From Paragorgia papillata (lineage: Eukaryota; Cnidaria; Anthozoa; Scleralcyonacea; Coralliidae), in the NCBI GenBank assembly GCA_035771165.1, contig JAWNZC010000406.1:4125501-4189500 (forward strand): a DNA stretch of 64,000 nt. Reading direction: 5' to 3'. The notes under the pieces were generated by a model. It had not been told where the DNA came from and did no database searches. It was given only the letters and a program-made list of their open reading frames with translations. Positions 1 to 11,761 of this stretch are shown piece after piece (the stretch's first letter is position 1; every line of letters begins with the position of its first letter). Position numbers and translations under genes: made by a program.

Positions 1-524
1 ATTGCCAGCTGCTCCATACATAAACCCTTCGATGCCGTTGGATTGAATCAAACTGTTGTTGAAATACATTTGAACTAATGGAATTGGAGGTAGATCGGGA
101 TTAAAATGGGCGTTCAAAAAGTCAAAAGTGGGCCTGATTAAACTGTGACCCATTCGGAAGGCTGCGGCAGCAAATCCGTTAAGTATACTTGGGTCTACGA
201 AGCGCTTATAGCCTCGATACCTGCTTAGACGTCTACCAATAATAATGGGCAACCAATCTTCGTACGTAATTTTTTGAACCAGAGCGCCGACAATTTTACG
301 TGTTTCCTGGTATATTCTCTCGCCAGCCCAGTGACCATTGATTCTCTTAAGTTCTTTGGCAATCCTGTTGTGTTCGCGGACAAATAAGGTGTGGATACTG
401 GCCAAAGCTGCTTGCTCGTTCGATCGCAAATCTCCGGCCAAAAAACAAATGCCAAACTGCCGACAGAGGTCATTGGGTGCGACCAGTGCACTGTTGTCAA
501 TGGGTAAGAGATTACCATTTGAAA
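1..524 (-). CDS. Animal haem peroxidase, exon 5 (partial, runs off window)
   Basis: This exon encodes the proximal half of a myeloperoxidase/peroxidasin-family catalytic domain. In frame on the minus strand it reads CFLAGDLRSNEQ and then HTLFVREHNRIAKEL, two family signatures, and near 130–150 AAAFRMGHSLIRP, where the His of MGH is the expected proximal haem ligand. The chosen acceptor is the AG at 526–525; it takes the single base left by exon 4 and continues as LTISNGNLLPID, so the phase fits. The reading frame is open to position 1, so the C-terminal part and stop codon lie outside the window. The enzyme family oxidises halides or phenolic substrates with hydrogen peroxide, usually outside the cell or in vesicles. 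The substrate here cannot be inferred. Confidence 0.93.
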
Positions 525-1094
<570 letters not shown>

Positions 1095-1330
1095 TCGTCA
1101 AATCTCTCAAAGCCGTTTGAACGGTTTCGGATGATCCATAAACCATAGAAGCATCCAGGTACGCAGTGTTTACGTTAATTTGCTCTCTTGGTGTTAAAGT
1201 GTTGCCTTTACGTTGACACACTGCAGCAGATCTTACAAATCTAATGCAGTTCCTTCTAGATGCTACCTGACTTGGTATTGCAAGAATTGGAAAGCAAGGA
1301 GCTTGGAAGTCCTCTTCGCTGCCATTGCAT
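1095..1330 (-). CDS. Animal haem peroxidase, exon 4
   Basis: The exon translates in frame to CNGSEEDFQAPCFPI followed by SAAVCQ, then TPREQINVNTAYLDASMVYG. The last stretch is the hallmark of animal haem peroxidases; the Arg of PREQIN corresponds to the catalytic distal-side Arg of the family. The acceptor is TTTTTAG at 1337–1331 and the donor GTAAGT starts at 1094. Joining to exon 3 (ends with two bases, CC) creates a Pro codon followed by Cys. Length is 236 nt, consistent with phase 2 in and phase 1 out. Confidence 0.94.
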
Positions 1331-1353
1331 CTAAAAAGCAAATGATTAATGAC

Positions 1354-1462
1354 TTATTAACCGAGTGCGCGGTCTGTACGGGAAAGTATTTGCCCGAGGT
1401 TTGTGCGATAAAACCGTGGGCAAATACTTTCCCGTACAGACTGAGCAAACGAGGTTAATAAG
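1354..1462. repeat. Short foldback element
   Basis: The arms begin TTATTAACCGAG on the left and end GGTTAATAAGG on the right. The inner arms GTCTGTACGGGAAAGTATTT and its reverse complement pair closely around a small loop at about 1397–1418. No coding capacity; a MITE-like insertion in peroxidase intron 3. Confidence 0.75.
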
Positions 1463-1870
1463 GAATCTATTATATGGCTATTGGTTCATTCTATTTTTAA
1501 GTTTCGAGCGTTGTTTTTGTCTTCGGAGTATGCTGTTTACCTTACCTGTTACGTTTTTCGTGTCGCTACTTGGCCTTCTTGTTTTCACCAGTTCGGCCTT
1601 TATTTGTCGTGTTTTTAGATAATCAGCTTTAAAGAAAACCAGCAGCAATGTTCTAGCACATTTTATTGTTCAGAATATTTGAATAAAGATAACCAGTTTT
1701 CTTTTATTTGTATTCAAATCAACTCAGAAATGTTCTCGCCAAAACTTGCAGGGCCGAGAAAAAAGCGTATTGACCCGGACACAGACCGGAGGTCAATATC
1801 GTAAAATCCCGACCTCTCAGGAACCAATCAGCGTGCGTCGTTTTGCGTACGGACCGGAAATCAAACCCAG

Positions 1871-2019
1871 CCATATAATAAAACTACTTATTGACCGAGC
1901 GTGAGGTCTGTACTAGTGAAATATCGGACCGATATTTTTCCGTGCAAAAAAAAACAAAAACGGACCGAGGTCTGATATTCACTAGTACAGATCGAACAAG
2001 CGAGTAGTTTATTATATGG
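1871..2019. mobile_element. MITE-like element, TIR CCATATAATAAA
   Basis: The left end CCATATAATAAAACTACT is mirrored by AGTAGTTTATTATATGG at the right end, and inner arms containing TACTAGTGAATATCGGACC-type sequence pair across an A-rich centre. Other palindromes in the window (around 16.0 and 16.8 kb) also end in TATTATATRGC-like sequence and may belong to the same class. Confidence 0.75.
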
Positions 2020-2571
2020 CCTTGTTGAAATAATTATTTCTTAAAATTATTAGAAACATAAAAACGCCATTGCAAAACTCGCAACGTTTTGTTTAACAGA
2101 TATTTGTTATTTTTATTCAGAAGGGAAAAAACCCACATATAAACAAAGATAATTTGTTTGGCTTCTTCAGTACTTCGTTAATTAATCAAAGTTCATTTGT
2201 AATTTGGTTCTTTATCTCCGATAAACTAAGTTTTTAAATCTTTCGGCTCTGAGCTGGCGGATACGGGAAATATCCAACCGCTTATGAACCAATCAGATTG
2301 CAGGATTTCCGTATTCGGACCTCTCAGCACCACTGCCATAAAATAAAGCCAAATATTGTTATCACTAAATAACCTGTTCGAACAGAATTACTGAAAAAGT
2401 CACATGCGCCTTTGAGAAACCTATTATGCTGGGATATTTTGTCACACAGTCAAACACTCAAGTGCGCTTTTTTTTTAATTCTTGGAGAACAAGTGTTAGT
2501 TTGGTACGTTTGTTATGCAGAAAAACAAAAAAAAGCTGTTGCTTACAGCGCATGTGGTACGTTTTGTAAAT

Positions 2572-2766
2572 ACACATCACCACCATCACAACTATCAGCA
2601 CCACCATCACCACCACTACCACCACCATCACCACAACCGCCATCACTACCACCACCACCATCATATCACCACCACCACCACCACCACCACCACTACCATC
2701 ACCACCGCCACCATCTCAACTTCAACCATCACCACTACCACCATTACCACAATCACCACCACCACT
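2572..2766. repeat. CAC/CAT trinucleotide tract
   Basis: An imperfect run of CAC, CAT and CTA triplets of nearly 200 bp inside peroxidase intron 3. Purely low-complexity. Confidence 0.92.
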
Positions 2767-2870
2767 AAAAAAGATAAAATTAGATGCTAAGGCATATCAA
2801 GAATACTTAAAACCGATTAAAAGGTTAAAAGTGAAAATGTTATGATGAAAATATAATGTCACGAACTTAC

Positions 2871-3321
2871 GGTATTTCTTCACAACGATCTCCTCCTTCA
2901 CTTTCTGGTGTTAAAGTCATATCATGATCAATAAATTGTCCCCATTGCATAAACATATGCTGTATCCCACGTTGGTTGGCCCGACTTTTGGCTTGTTCTA
3001 TAATATAATCTTGCGTAACTTGAAATGCAATTGGTACGAATGGTGCGTTTGGTTGATCGCCTGCTCCGAGCGGCTCATCGAGTCCATCCACATCAAAGTA
3101 TCTTGGTCCGACAAATCGTCCAAATCCTGTTTCAGCCGCACCAATTTTGGGATTTCCAAGGTTATTACAGGTGCCATCAATGGTACGAAATTCACCAGAA
3201 ACTATTAATGAACACGTGGGTTGTGGAATGGCATCTATGCAGCCAGTTTGCGCAATGATCTCGTTTATCTTTTCGGGTGATAACATTCCTTCTGGTCCGA
3301 GGTGAATTACAGTACTTGCAG
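2871..3321 (-). CDS. Animal haem peroxidase, exon 3
   Basis: This exon begins the recognisable catalytic domain. It reads in frame through CRTIDGTCNN-like sequence (FRTIDGTCNNLGNPKIG), RFVGPRYFDVDGLDEP, and MQWGQFIDHDMTLTP, in which the His of DHD is the distal catalytic His and the neighbouring Asp is part of the family calcium/haem-linked site. The donor GTAAGT starts at 2870. The acceptor is taken as TTCTTAG ending at 3322, because exon 2 ends with a single G that completes the Ala codon GCT; the frame stays open upstream to 3364 but that extension has no acceptor in phase. Exon length is 451 nt. Confidence 0.9.
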
Positions 3322-4372
3322 CTAAGAAGGTTGATAGAGTGCGTAAATATTGTGTTGGTATCATTATTTAATTATCAGGGAGTTTAAAGGTCAACTAAAC
3401 CTTTTGAAGTTATATTTTCTTCTAAAAGGGTTATCATCTAACTTAACAAAAGTAAAGAGAAATTTGAATTTCGAGATAAAGCAAAGAATTTATCAGCGAA
3501 GCCTTCTTAGGGCCTCTTGAAGCATGACCGCGTTTCTAGAAGAATGGGTCCTTTATTTTTGACGTCATACCGGTAAAACCTACCAATCACCTTGTTGTTT
3601 GTTACCGGTACATCACAGGGCACTAGTGCCAGTCTTTATTTCGACGCGGTCGTCGTTCACACGAGTTGAGCAAAAGGAGAAAAAACTCAAACTTAGACAG
3701 TTCATAAAAGTGGAACCGAGTGACTGGTTTCAATTATTTCTTCGATTTTAGATTGAACTTTTCAGAATTTCTTCTTCCACTCGGCGTCACATGGCCGTTT
3801 GCTTTTTCACGTCATACACGTTCTGTGTACGAACTTCAAACTTCAACTTTCTAATTAAAGCCCTTTATCCACGTTTACCGTAAACAGCAAACTCTCGTTC
3901 GTGGTTTGCTCATGTTTGGTGTTAGAAGTTGGGATAATTAGATAAACATTTAGATAATTGAAACCTCTGCGATTAATGCAAAGTTTAACTTAATTCTAAA
4001 CTATCGCAGAAAAAACGGCAAACTATATGCCAATATAAAAATACCACACGAGATATTTTCTATTTTAACGTTCGGTTTTCTTGTTATATAGTGTTCATGC
4101 TTCAAACGATAAAGAAGGCAAAAAGCTTCACTTTTTGCTTTCAAAATTCATAGCAAGTCTAAGAAAATTACTTAAGGTAACTCTTCAGTTTTGCACTGCG
4201 CAGCTTTTCTGCGCATAATTCTGCAATACTAATTCAAGATGTATCTAAGTGTTACTGACGAAAACACATAAAAATGTCACTAAGGAGGTTAAATCAGTCA
4301 CTAATAACTTTGACAAGATACCAAAAAAATAAAAACTAAGGGAACGTTAAAAGGTGTGGAATTAATTAATTA

Positions 4373-4415
<43 letters not shown>

Positions 4416-5372
4416 CAACTATTCATTTGTGTTTTTAAAAAGCTAAAGGCCATAAAATTACTGAGCCATCCCAGGATATATACAGATATTAATAATGCAG
4501 CTGTACAGAAAGTACGAAGAAAACGTGTCTAGCGAAATTATAGAATAACAATAATTTTCCCTACTTTTTTTGGTCAGGAGCTCACACAGGCGCAAAGGGT
4601 TTAACAGCGCGGTGTTTCCGCTTTCATGTATTGGTGTGCCATGCTAAGAGAAAGGAGGAGGCTGGAGGAAAGAAAATTGTCTTGTGTGATTTTCTGTTAT
4701 CGCAACCAAACTTCCTTTGACGTTAAATGAAGATGCATGCAGCTCAAAACAGATCTTGTTGTTGCAAACTCATCAAAACCCCGTTAACTAGAGCATTAAA
4801 TAATTTATTAGATGCATGACAAAATTACTACATTCTGATTGGTTGAGAGGAGTACAATTTTATTAATTGTACTGCAGTACAATTAATAAAAATAGAAAAG
4901 GCCCTGGTAACGATGTTGACAATAAAATTCAAAATGGCGGCCAATTCTGCAATGGAAAGTTTTCACATTTCCAACGACTTGTGGTACACTATATGAACTA
5001 AAAATTCCATGTAAATATATCGAAATGAGTACAGAGAACACCCAGAGTGAAAATATTTCTTGTCAAGTAATCAAACAAGATGTTTTTAAAGGCGTGAGTG
5101 AGTACGAAGCGTACGTGTCGTAATTTTGTCATGCATATAGTAAATTAGTCATGATTTTGCTCGTACAACTAAGGATTTACGTGCTACCCGTGATATTTGA
5201 AAATTATGCCAAAATTATGCAAAATTTTCAAATATCACTTGTGGTGTAAATCCTTAATTGTACTCGCTATCATATGATTACCTATTAATGCAGTCATTAT
5301 TAGCAAGTTATTCCTGTTTAGGGTACTCAAACTTGAAAAAGAAACAAAAAACAAAAACAATTGCTACTTTAC
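3322..5372 (-). other. Peroxidase intron 2, non-coding with palindromes
   Basis: A 2.05 kb intron with no supported gene. It contains an ATTA/ATTG tetranucleotide array at about 4359–4414 and a nested palindromic element at about 4801–5265. The rest is AT-rich unique-looking sequence. Confidence 0.7.
4801..5265. repeat. Nested palindromic repeat in intron
   Basis: ATGCATGACAAAATTAC near 4813 is repeated in inverse orientation near 5119–5136. A second hairpin lies just outside, with TAAGGATTTACGTGCTAC (about 5170) facing GTGTAAATCCTTA (about 5250), both flanking GATATTTGAAAATT-type arms. This looks like one foldback element inserted next to or into another. Confidence 0.6.
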
Positions 5373-5885
5373 CTTCTAGTTTCAATAGTAGGAGAATCCT
5401 CCGAATCAACAATGCAAGCGCTCTTCGAAAGGAACAATCTGCTTTCGACAATGAATTGGATCTTTTGGTTCCTCTGAGCAAAATGCGATGGAGCTTCCTG
5501 TAGATGGGGTATTTAGTCGTCACGGCACGAAATATGTTGTCATCCGTGACCAGAGTTTTGATACTATCTTTTATGTCAGCGACAAGTTTATCAGCAAACC
5601 TTTCAACCAATATAATAAATTCAATGTTCACGTTGGTTATTACGCCAGCTGATGTTTTAACGACTAGAACGACGCTGTGCCTTCTGGTGTTGTCGAGTTC
5701 TAGTGTCAAACCAACTAGACTCTTTACCAGCTTTAGTACTCCTTTCGTAGGATCAGGGAGAGAAACATACCCTCCGGTCTCATCAAGGGAGAAGACGGCA
5801 CCCGACACTGAAAGTTTTGGCTTGACTTTGAACATTGCATCATTTACTGGAGTGTTCTGACTGAGTACACATTTTACAACCGAAT
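5373..5885 (-). CDS. Peroxidase exon 2, novel N-terminal segment
   Basis: A single 513-nt exon (171 codons) between the signal peptide exon and the catalytic domain. The acceptor is TTTCTTCAAG ending at 5886 after a pyrimidine-rich tract; the donor is GAAG|GTAAAG at 5373/5372. Both phases match: the single G of exon 1 plus AT gives Asp, and the terminal G plus CT gives Ala. The segment starts DSVVKCVLSQ, includes FSLDETGGYVSLPDP and KTLVTDDNIFRAVTTKYPIY, and ends in a basic, leucine-rich stretch (RRALALLIRRILLLLKLE). I recognise no domain. Myeloperoxidase-type enzymes have propeptides in this position, so a pro-region is plausible but unproven. Confidence 0.75.
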
Positions 5886-6205
5886 CTTGAAGAAAGGAAA
5901 GAAAATTTCTAACTTTATTAAAGCATTATTAAACAATTTTAGTATAAATCTAAACAGTTTATGACAAAATAGAGTACGAAGGAGAACTCCATTGCTATGA
6001 AAATTGGTTTCAGATAAGCTAGCAGACATAAAGAACGGCCATAAAGTATCTACAACCCCATGCCAAGGCGGAAGATATTAAACCTTACTCTTTAAAAAAA
6101 ATCATAACACCCCTAACATGCAAACTTTAGGCACGAATGTCGTACCCCATTCAAATATTACTTGAATATTTCATACCCTTCCTGTAATAACAAGACAGCA
6201 ACTTT

Positions 6206-6372
6206 AATAAAAGTATAGCGTGCTGCGTAGGCAGTGTTGAAACAACAATCGAAATATTGTAAGGTTAGATATACTGCCGAAACAGAGAACGTAGGAGTCT
6301 AACGTTTCGAGCGAATGTCCTTCGTCAGAGAGGAACGTTCCTCTTAGTATATCTCTTCAGTATATCTAACAA
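6206..6372 (-). mobile_element. Penelope-like element 3' end fragment
   Basis: The reverse complement matches the last ~130 bp downstream of the Penelope GIY-YIG frame at 48.5 kb: GTGCTGCGTAGGCAGTGTTG, then GCCGAAACAGAGAACGTAGG, then AACGTTTCGAGCGAA and TTCGTCAGAGAG. Further copies lie at about 12.70, 43.24 and 48.56 kb. Only the terminal region is present here. Confidence 0.8.
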
Positions 6373-6576
6373 CTGTATAATATGTTGAATAATAAACTAA
6401 AAAATAGAATGAAAAAAGATCGCAGGAAACATTACTGAAATGTCTATTCCTAAAGTTTGGCTGAAGGAGGAGGATAAACTGTGTCGGTGTGACACTAACA
6501 ATTTTTGAATTATTTTTGTACATTAAAAGTAGATTTTATTTTTTTTATATTTCATCCCCCTTCATGCACATCTTAT

Positions 6577-7047
6577 TAAAAGGGATTGGCATTAAAAATT
6601 AAGTTTGTCTACTTTGAAAGAAAAAATTGCAAAAGAAGATCCTTTACAACTTTTTCATATCTTTCTACGTTTTCAAGATATTTCAATTTGTTTGATATGT
6701 AAATGAGATGGTCTCTAACGTCAGGACTCAGGAGTGGGGTAAAATATTTTCATACAGAGCAAAATCACTTACATATCTAACATGAAATGTTCAGCGTCGC
6801 AAGGAGTTTTTATGTGCACAGTTTCAAATGACTTCGCTGAACAAACTTAGAGATATAACTGGTTTTGCTACATGTGAAAATATTTTACCCCACACCTGAC
6901 GTCAGAGACCACCATTTACATATCAAACAAATTGAAATATCTTGAAAACGAAGAGAGATACGAAAAATTTGAAAAGGATTTTCTATTACAATTTTATGAG
7001 TTCTTTCAAATTAGACAAACTTAATTTTTAGTGCTATTGCCCTTTAA
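6577..7047 (+). mobile_element. MITE family A, copy 1
   Basis: Long inverted arms: AAAAATTAAGTTTGTCT near 6593 is mirrored by AGACAAACTTAATTTTTAG near 7012, and TTTTCAAGATATTTCAATTTG is mirrored by its complement. The ends are AAAGGG…CCCTTT in AT-rich flanks. A full second copy, in opposite orientation, lies at 26768–27243. No coding capacity. Confidence 0.88.
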
Positions 7048-8024
7048 AATATTTTGTACCCCATCGAATGATCAAAATATCCTTTGCCCCTGGGTTGTAG
7101 ATGCTTTATGACAAGCCCCTAATACTATTATTTCTCAGGATATATAATCGTCCTTTTTAGATTTTTTCTTTCTCGATTTAACTCTTTGGGCATACTGCAT
7201 GACTTTCCGAGACGTCTCCCCTTGACAAGGAAAATGAAATTGTTTGGAGTACAGAGAGAGTAAAAAGATAAATAAAAGGGTTAAAAGGGTTAAAGTGAAT
7301 TTTACTGACGAACGTCATATATGACTCAAAATTAATGAAGCGACATTAAAATAATATAGGACAGGCAATTTGCCAGCTGCATGTTAGCTTCAATACTGTC
7401 GAACTGATACCTGTCGTGCCAATATCGTGAAATTCGTTACTTAATACCAAGTTCTGTTGTATTAACAGTGCTTCACTGAAGCAGCTTCAGTCAAGTCGTC
7501 AGTACGCCCAAACACTCGTATGCCGTTTCCTTCGATTTGTGCCAATTGGTCGAGTCGTACCAGTCGTTAAAATTGACCAAGTGCCAGTAGGCCTTACAAT
7601 GTAATGACTATAGTATGTAGTCAAGAAAAAGGAATCTGTAAACAATCCTTATCTCAATCTCGATCGCAACTAAACTAATCTAAATGTTTTATTTATAAGA
7701 AAGTAAGAAAGAGGGCAATATGGCAGCCGTCTATACCTTTAAAAGATAGTGGTCATTAACTAAGTGGAATTAACTTTTCTGTTTTTTACTATAGGGAATA
7801 ATAAATAAATATCCAGATCGAAGTGAATTTTAAAACTCATGGTTCTATTGCAGAGAAACAGTCTTTAATATGTAGCTTTGCCTGTATAAATATGTAAACT
7901 AGTACTATATCATAACCTTGTTAATTTTTTAGTACGAAAACCCACGCGGCAAACAATAAATAAATCAGCACCTTGTAGAAAATCAACACCTTGTTAAAAA
8001 ACAACAAATAAAAAAAATCAATAC

Positions 8025-8094
8025 CTGCAGCTTGTGTGAAACTCAAGATTGTCAGAAGAAAAGCAACAGAAACCAACGTGCATGGTTTCCCCAT
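8025..8094 (-). CDS. Peroxidase exon 1, signal peptide
   Basis: The ATG at 8094–8092 opens 23 codons: MGKPCTLVSVAFLLTILSF followed by TQAA. This is a textbook signal peptide with a hydrophobic core and a small-residue cleavage site. The donor G|GTATTG follows. The single trailing G joins AT of exon 2. A TATA element about 110 bp upstream supports this as the first coding exon. It shows that the peroxidase enters the secretory pathway. Confidence 0.82.
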
Positions 8095-8200
8095 TATTTC
8101 CAAAGCAACGCGACCAGAATGAGATCAGTTTTCAATCGGCTTCGCTCAGGCTTCTTGTATCCACTCGAAGGCTATAGCTGATATGCCTGTACGCCCTGAC

Positions 8201-8210
8201 TTATATATAG
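8201..8210 (-). promoter_or_regulatory. TATA box of the peroxidase gene
   Basis: CTATATATAA on the minus strand, about 107 bp upstream of the ATG at 8094. A start site near 8170–8175 would leave an 80-nt 5' UTR. Position and orientation fit the downstream gene, but the window is rich in TATA-like sequence, so this is a moderate call. Confidence 0.5.
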
Positions 8211-8219
8211 AGCATGACC

Positions 8220-9851
8220 GCGCGAGGCCTGTACCTATTATGGTGTTAACAAATTTGACCACCCAGGGATACGGAACCACATCATAGACAGATCACCCTC
8301 CAAGTTGAATGTTACTAAAAATAATTGAAAAGCCCTCCTCGTGTTTCCTGAACGTGGGCATGGAAATGTCACTTCATTTAAACCTTAAACTTCCCAATTC
8401 CCAATTTAGTTAAATATTAATTTTTAAACTTCGTTAAAGTTTGTATTTACTTCAATGTACACATTATATAAAGTTAGTTCATTTAATTGTTTTAATTGTT
8501 TCAGAAATGCTAAATGCGTCGGATTTCTGCAGCTTATATATAGTTGCGTGTAAACTCTTCAGTTGTAGACTGAAAATGAAGTGCTTGAAGTGGTTAATTA
8601 CTAAGATAATGAATCAACATTTAACAAATAAGATAGCTTTGTTAAGATAACTTCAGTTTTATAACTACACTTCATTTTAGGAAGTGAATTAACCAACGTT
8701 CATATATCTACTCAAAATGCCGTTAACACATTGAGGCCTGGCGTTAGCCAGAATAAAATATATTCTTGCGTTAGCCAGAATAAAATACTAAAGACTCGTC
8801 TTCAGGCTTCAAAGTGTTAACGTATTTTAAACCGATACTGCGGTTGACTGTTCGCGTTACTATATTTCCATTACATAAACGTTCACTATACATGTCAAGT
8901 ATATCTTCGTAATATAATCAGCAGCATTATTAAGTATTATTAATAGAAGTAACAATACTGCATGTAGTATAATATTCACGTCGCATAAACTAAAAGAGAG
9001 TATTGCTGGTTTGGAAAGTGTTTTGAGTGTGTAACCAAAAATAGTTCCGTATGTATACAATGATCTCTTACCAAACTTGAAACTTGATGTATAATGTTTT
9101 CCTAGGCAACAATAACAAACTGAAAGTATATTAGTATAAAATGATTCAAAGAAAGAAAGAATTCCTTGTTTGAATTTGGCCGAAACGTTACTTCGAAAGG
9201 AAACTGCCCTACGCGGAGTACGGTATATTATATACATTCCTACAAAAACAGTATAATTGATATAATTAGTATTCTTAGACGGGGTACGCAGTATTATACA
9301 GTGTATATACACTATATAAGCTGCGAAAAAACAAACAACGTGCTTATCTTTTAAATATATTTTGTTAAAGAACACACACACAAACATAGACAATTAAATC
9401 TGTACAATACATGCACAACTAACTGTCACTAAATTATCATTTTTTTATATATTTCTTTGCATGCGGCGTATCACATACAAAAGGAACTCCAACTTGGCTG
9501 CAGAATACATCATTACGTTGAAACGTCGCAAATTAAAGAGCAAGGATCTCTCCAGAAGCTGCAGTTATCTCAAATATAAAGAAAACACACTTGACTTTTT
9601 ATGATTGCGGCAAATTTGTCTCCTAATTATTAAATAGTAAAATATGAATATAACATATATTTTTATGGTACTCAAATGGCTGTGGTACTCAAAAAGTTAA
9701 AAATATACGAAAAAATAACAATATTTTTAGACTATAATTATAAAGAAAGCGTCTTGGCTTTGTTTTTTATGGCGGTATAGTACAAATGGTGTCAGAAGAG
9801 ACTCGATCGGCTTTTGCTTGGTGTAAGGACAAAGTGCAAAGAACAAAGTGC
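8220..9851. other. Intergenic AT-rich DNA, no gene seen
   Basis: No supported coding sequence. A short tandem duplication (GCGTTAGCCAGAATAAAATA twice) lies at about 8741–8787. Frames in this stretch are low-complexity and lack splice context or similarity that I recognise. Confidence 0.6.
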
Positions 9852-9857
9852 AAAGAA

Positions 9858-11074
9858 CAATAGGGGAGTTCAAGGTTTATTTCGCCATATTGCAGGGGGT
9901 GCAAAACCATTGGGGCGAGCGCGCGGCCATGCCTATTTATCCTTGTTAAAATCATGGCGAAACTTGCGAAGCAAGAAGGATATCGCTTCGGTTTTTGTCG
10001 AATTCGTCTTTAATCGTTGTTTGGATCACTTTCCTGTGAGCTGATATGTTCGTTGTTTGATTTTAGACCATTATCGCTGATAACCAACGCGTAGGAACGC
10101 TATAATACGAAAATTTCTTCAACTGAGGGGTCACTGCGCCATTGTGGCATTCACGGGACGCGGCTGTTTGTCGATTTTAGCAGAGACAAAACGCCTCGCT
10201 GTATAGTGGGATACTGCAATAACAACAAACGCAATCCTGAATGTTGGGTGAAGAGGTATTATCTTAAAATTTTGGTTCTTAATAAGCGGCCAAATCACCA
10301 GATTTCGGCAGAAACTTGGCGTAAGCAAACATTTGTCTAGAATATCCGTATTTTCCACTTGTTTATCACCCTTCAATGTCAATGGTGTCAAATTTCCCAA
10401 ATAAAATTGCTTCGTTCTTCAAAATAATTACACGTTTAACTCGACAAAAATAGAAGCAATATGTACGATTTTATCTTTATACTTAATAGTTAGATCTAGA
10501 CTTAAACTGCATTTATAAACTATATTTTGCGCTGTATATGCCAGTTAATAACGTGTACATATTAGAAGTAAACACGCGTAACCCGAAACGTATCCCTTTC
10601 CTGCGAGGAGATATACATAATACACTTCGTTTGATAACGAGAAAGAGGATATTTCAGACTTCAGATGACGAAGATGAACCTCTGGTTACTTACGTTACTA
10701 TACGCTTGAAGTTCGAGTGATTTACAAGAGAGTTGGAGCTAAAGTTTTACATTGCGTTGCTGAAATCGGCACTCAGTCGTGCCCGTCATAACAGCGCAGC
10801 CACCCCTCAGTTGAGGAAACTTTCGTATTATAGCGTTTCTACGCGTTGGTTATCAGCGATAATGGTCAAAAATCAAAGAACGAACATACTAGCCCACAGA
10901 AAAGCGATCCAAACGACGATTAAAGACGAATTCGACAAAAACCGAAGCGATATCCTTCTTGCTTCGCAAGTTTCGTCATGACTTAACAAGGATAAATAGG
11001 CATGGCCGCGCGCTCGCCCCATTGGTTTTGCACCCCCTGCAATATGGCGAAATAAACCTTGAACTCCCCTATTG
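9858..11074. mobile_element. 1.2 kb DNA transposon remnant with ~280 bp inverted arms
   Basis: Termini are CAATAGGGGAGTTCAAGG and its inverse, with arms paired for roughly 280 bp (9858–10145 and 10790–11074). They are flanked by a direct AAAGAA at 9852–9857 and 11075–11080, a candidate 6-bp target duplication. The interior (10146–10790) has no intact gene; a short stretch at about 10194–10340 reads CIVGYCNNNKRNPE…WVKRYY…AETWRKQTF, faintly like the start of a zinc-binding DNA-binding domain of THAP type, but it is too short and broken to call. Probably non-autonomous. Confidence 0.82.
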
Positions 11075-11494
11075 AAAGAACACACTTTTGAATTTATACA
11101 CACGCGAATCTCAGAACACGTGAGAGTTTCAACCTTTAACAGGCAAGAAATTATCGTTGTCGCAGTTGAGTAGCATCCACTCTAGACAAACTGGGCACAC
11201 CGTTGCGCATCATGTCGTTCGTCTTCTAACTTTGAACTCCTCATTCGAGAAAGTTTACTCATTTCTCAATTTAAACCTTCTCTCAATGAAAATATTTCCT
11301 CAATAATGCTTTCTCTCTTATAATCTCCTCCCCCCTTACTTCGTTCACCTATTTCTTCTTATTTTTATTATTTTTATCAGTTGCTTGTACATTTGTAATC
11401 TAATATATTGTTTACTCTTTACTTTTACCTTATTCAATAGTTTATCTATTGTAATTTAAATTTTCAAATTTAATCCCTTATATATATATATAAG

Positions 11495-11720
11495 TGAGTG
11501 AGTTATGGTTCACGAAATGTTAGAGAGTGCTCAATACCATATATAGATAGAGCAAAATACAAAGTATAAAGTATAAAGTATAGTTTTACCTTAAAGTCTT
11601 CGCTACCAGAGGTTTCACCCTAAACGGGATCATCAGAGTCGCCTGATGATCCCGTTTAGGGTGAAACCTCTGGTAGCGAAACCTCTGGTAGGTAAAACTA
11701 TACTTTATACTTTATACTTT
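11495..11720. mobile_element. Inverted repeat element B, copy 1
   Basis: GAGTTATGGTTCACGAAATG is followed by inverted arms ACCAGAGGTTTCACCCTAAA and its complement around GATCATCAG…CTGATGATC. The same structure recurs at about 38093–38302 with the same flanking TA microsatellite. The right arm reads CTGATGATCCCGTTTAGGG then TGAAACC, one of the hammerhead-like cores discussed in the findings. It lies just upstream of a Penelope C-terminal fragment. Confidence 0.8.
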
Positions 11721-11761
11721 GTATATATATATATATATATATTATATATATTATTGTTATC

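Larger units (their letters stand above)
1331..2870 (-). other. Peroxidase intron 3 with two MITE-like foldbacks and a CAC repeat
   Basis: No coding sequence is seen. The intron contains a foldback at about 1354–1462, an inverted-repeat element at about 1871–2019, and a CAC/CAT-rich trinucleotide tract at about 2572–2766. Apparent His-, Val- and Thr-rich frames in the last tract are artefacts of the repeat. Confidence 0.8.
5886..8024 (-). other. Peroxidase intron 1, carrying repeats
   Basis: A 2.1 kb intron from a GTATTG donor at 8024 to TTTCTTCAAG at 5886. It contains an inverted Penelope-element end at about 6206–6372 and a roughly 470-bp MITE at about 6577–7047 that is also present at 26768–27243. 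No gene is seen. Confidence 0.75.

Noticed and set aside
2412..2790. His- or Thr-rich open frames resembling a metal-binding protein
   Set aside because: They come from the CAC/CAT trinucleotide tract inside an intron, with no splice or promoter context.
5504..5860. Plus-strand open frame of 118 codons opposite peroxidase exon 2
   Set aside because: It is antisense to an exon whose phases fit both neighbours; no independent signal supports it.
10194..10340. THAP-type zinc-finger transposase start within the 1.2 kb element
   Set aside because: Cys spacing and a few residues are suggestive, but the frame is short, stops early and lacks the rest of the motif.
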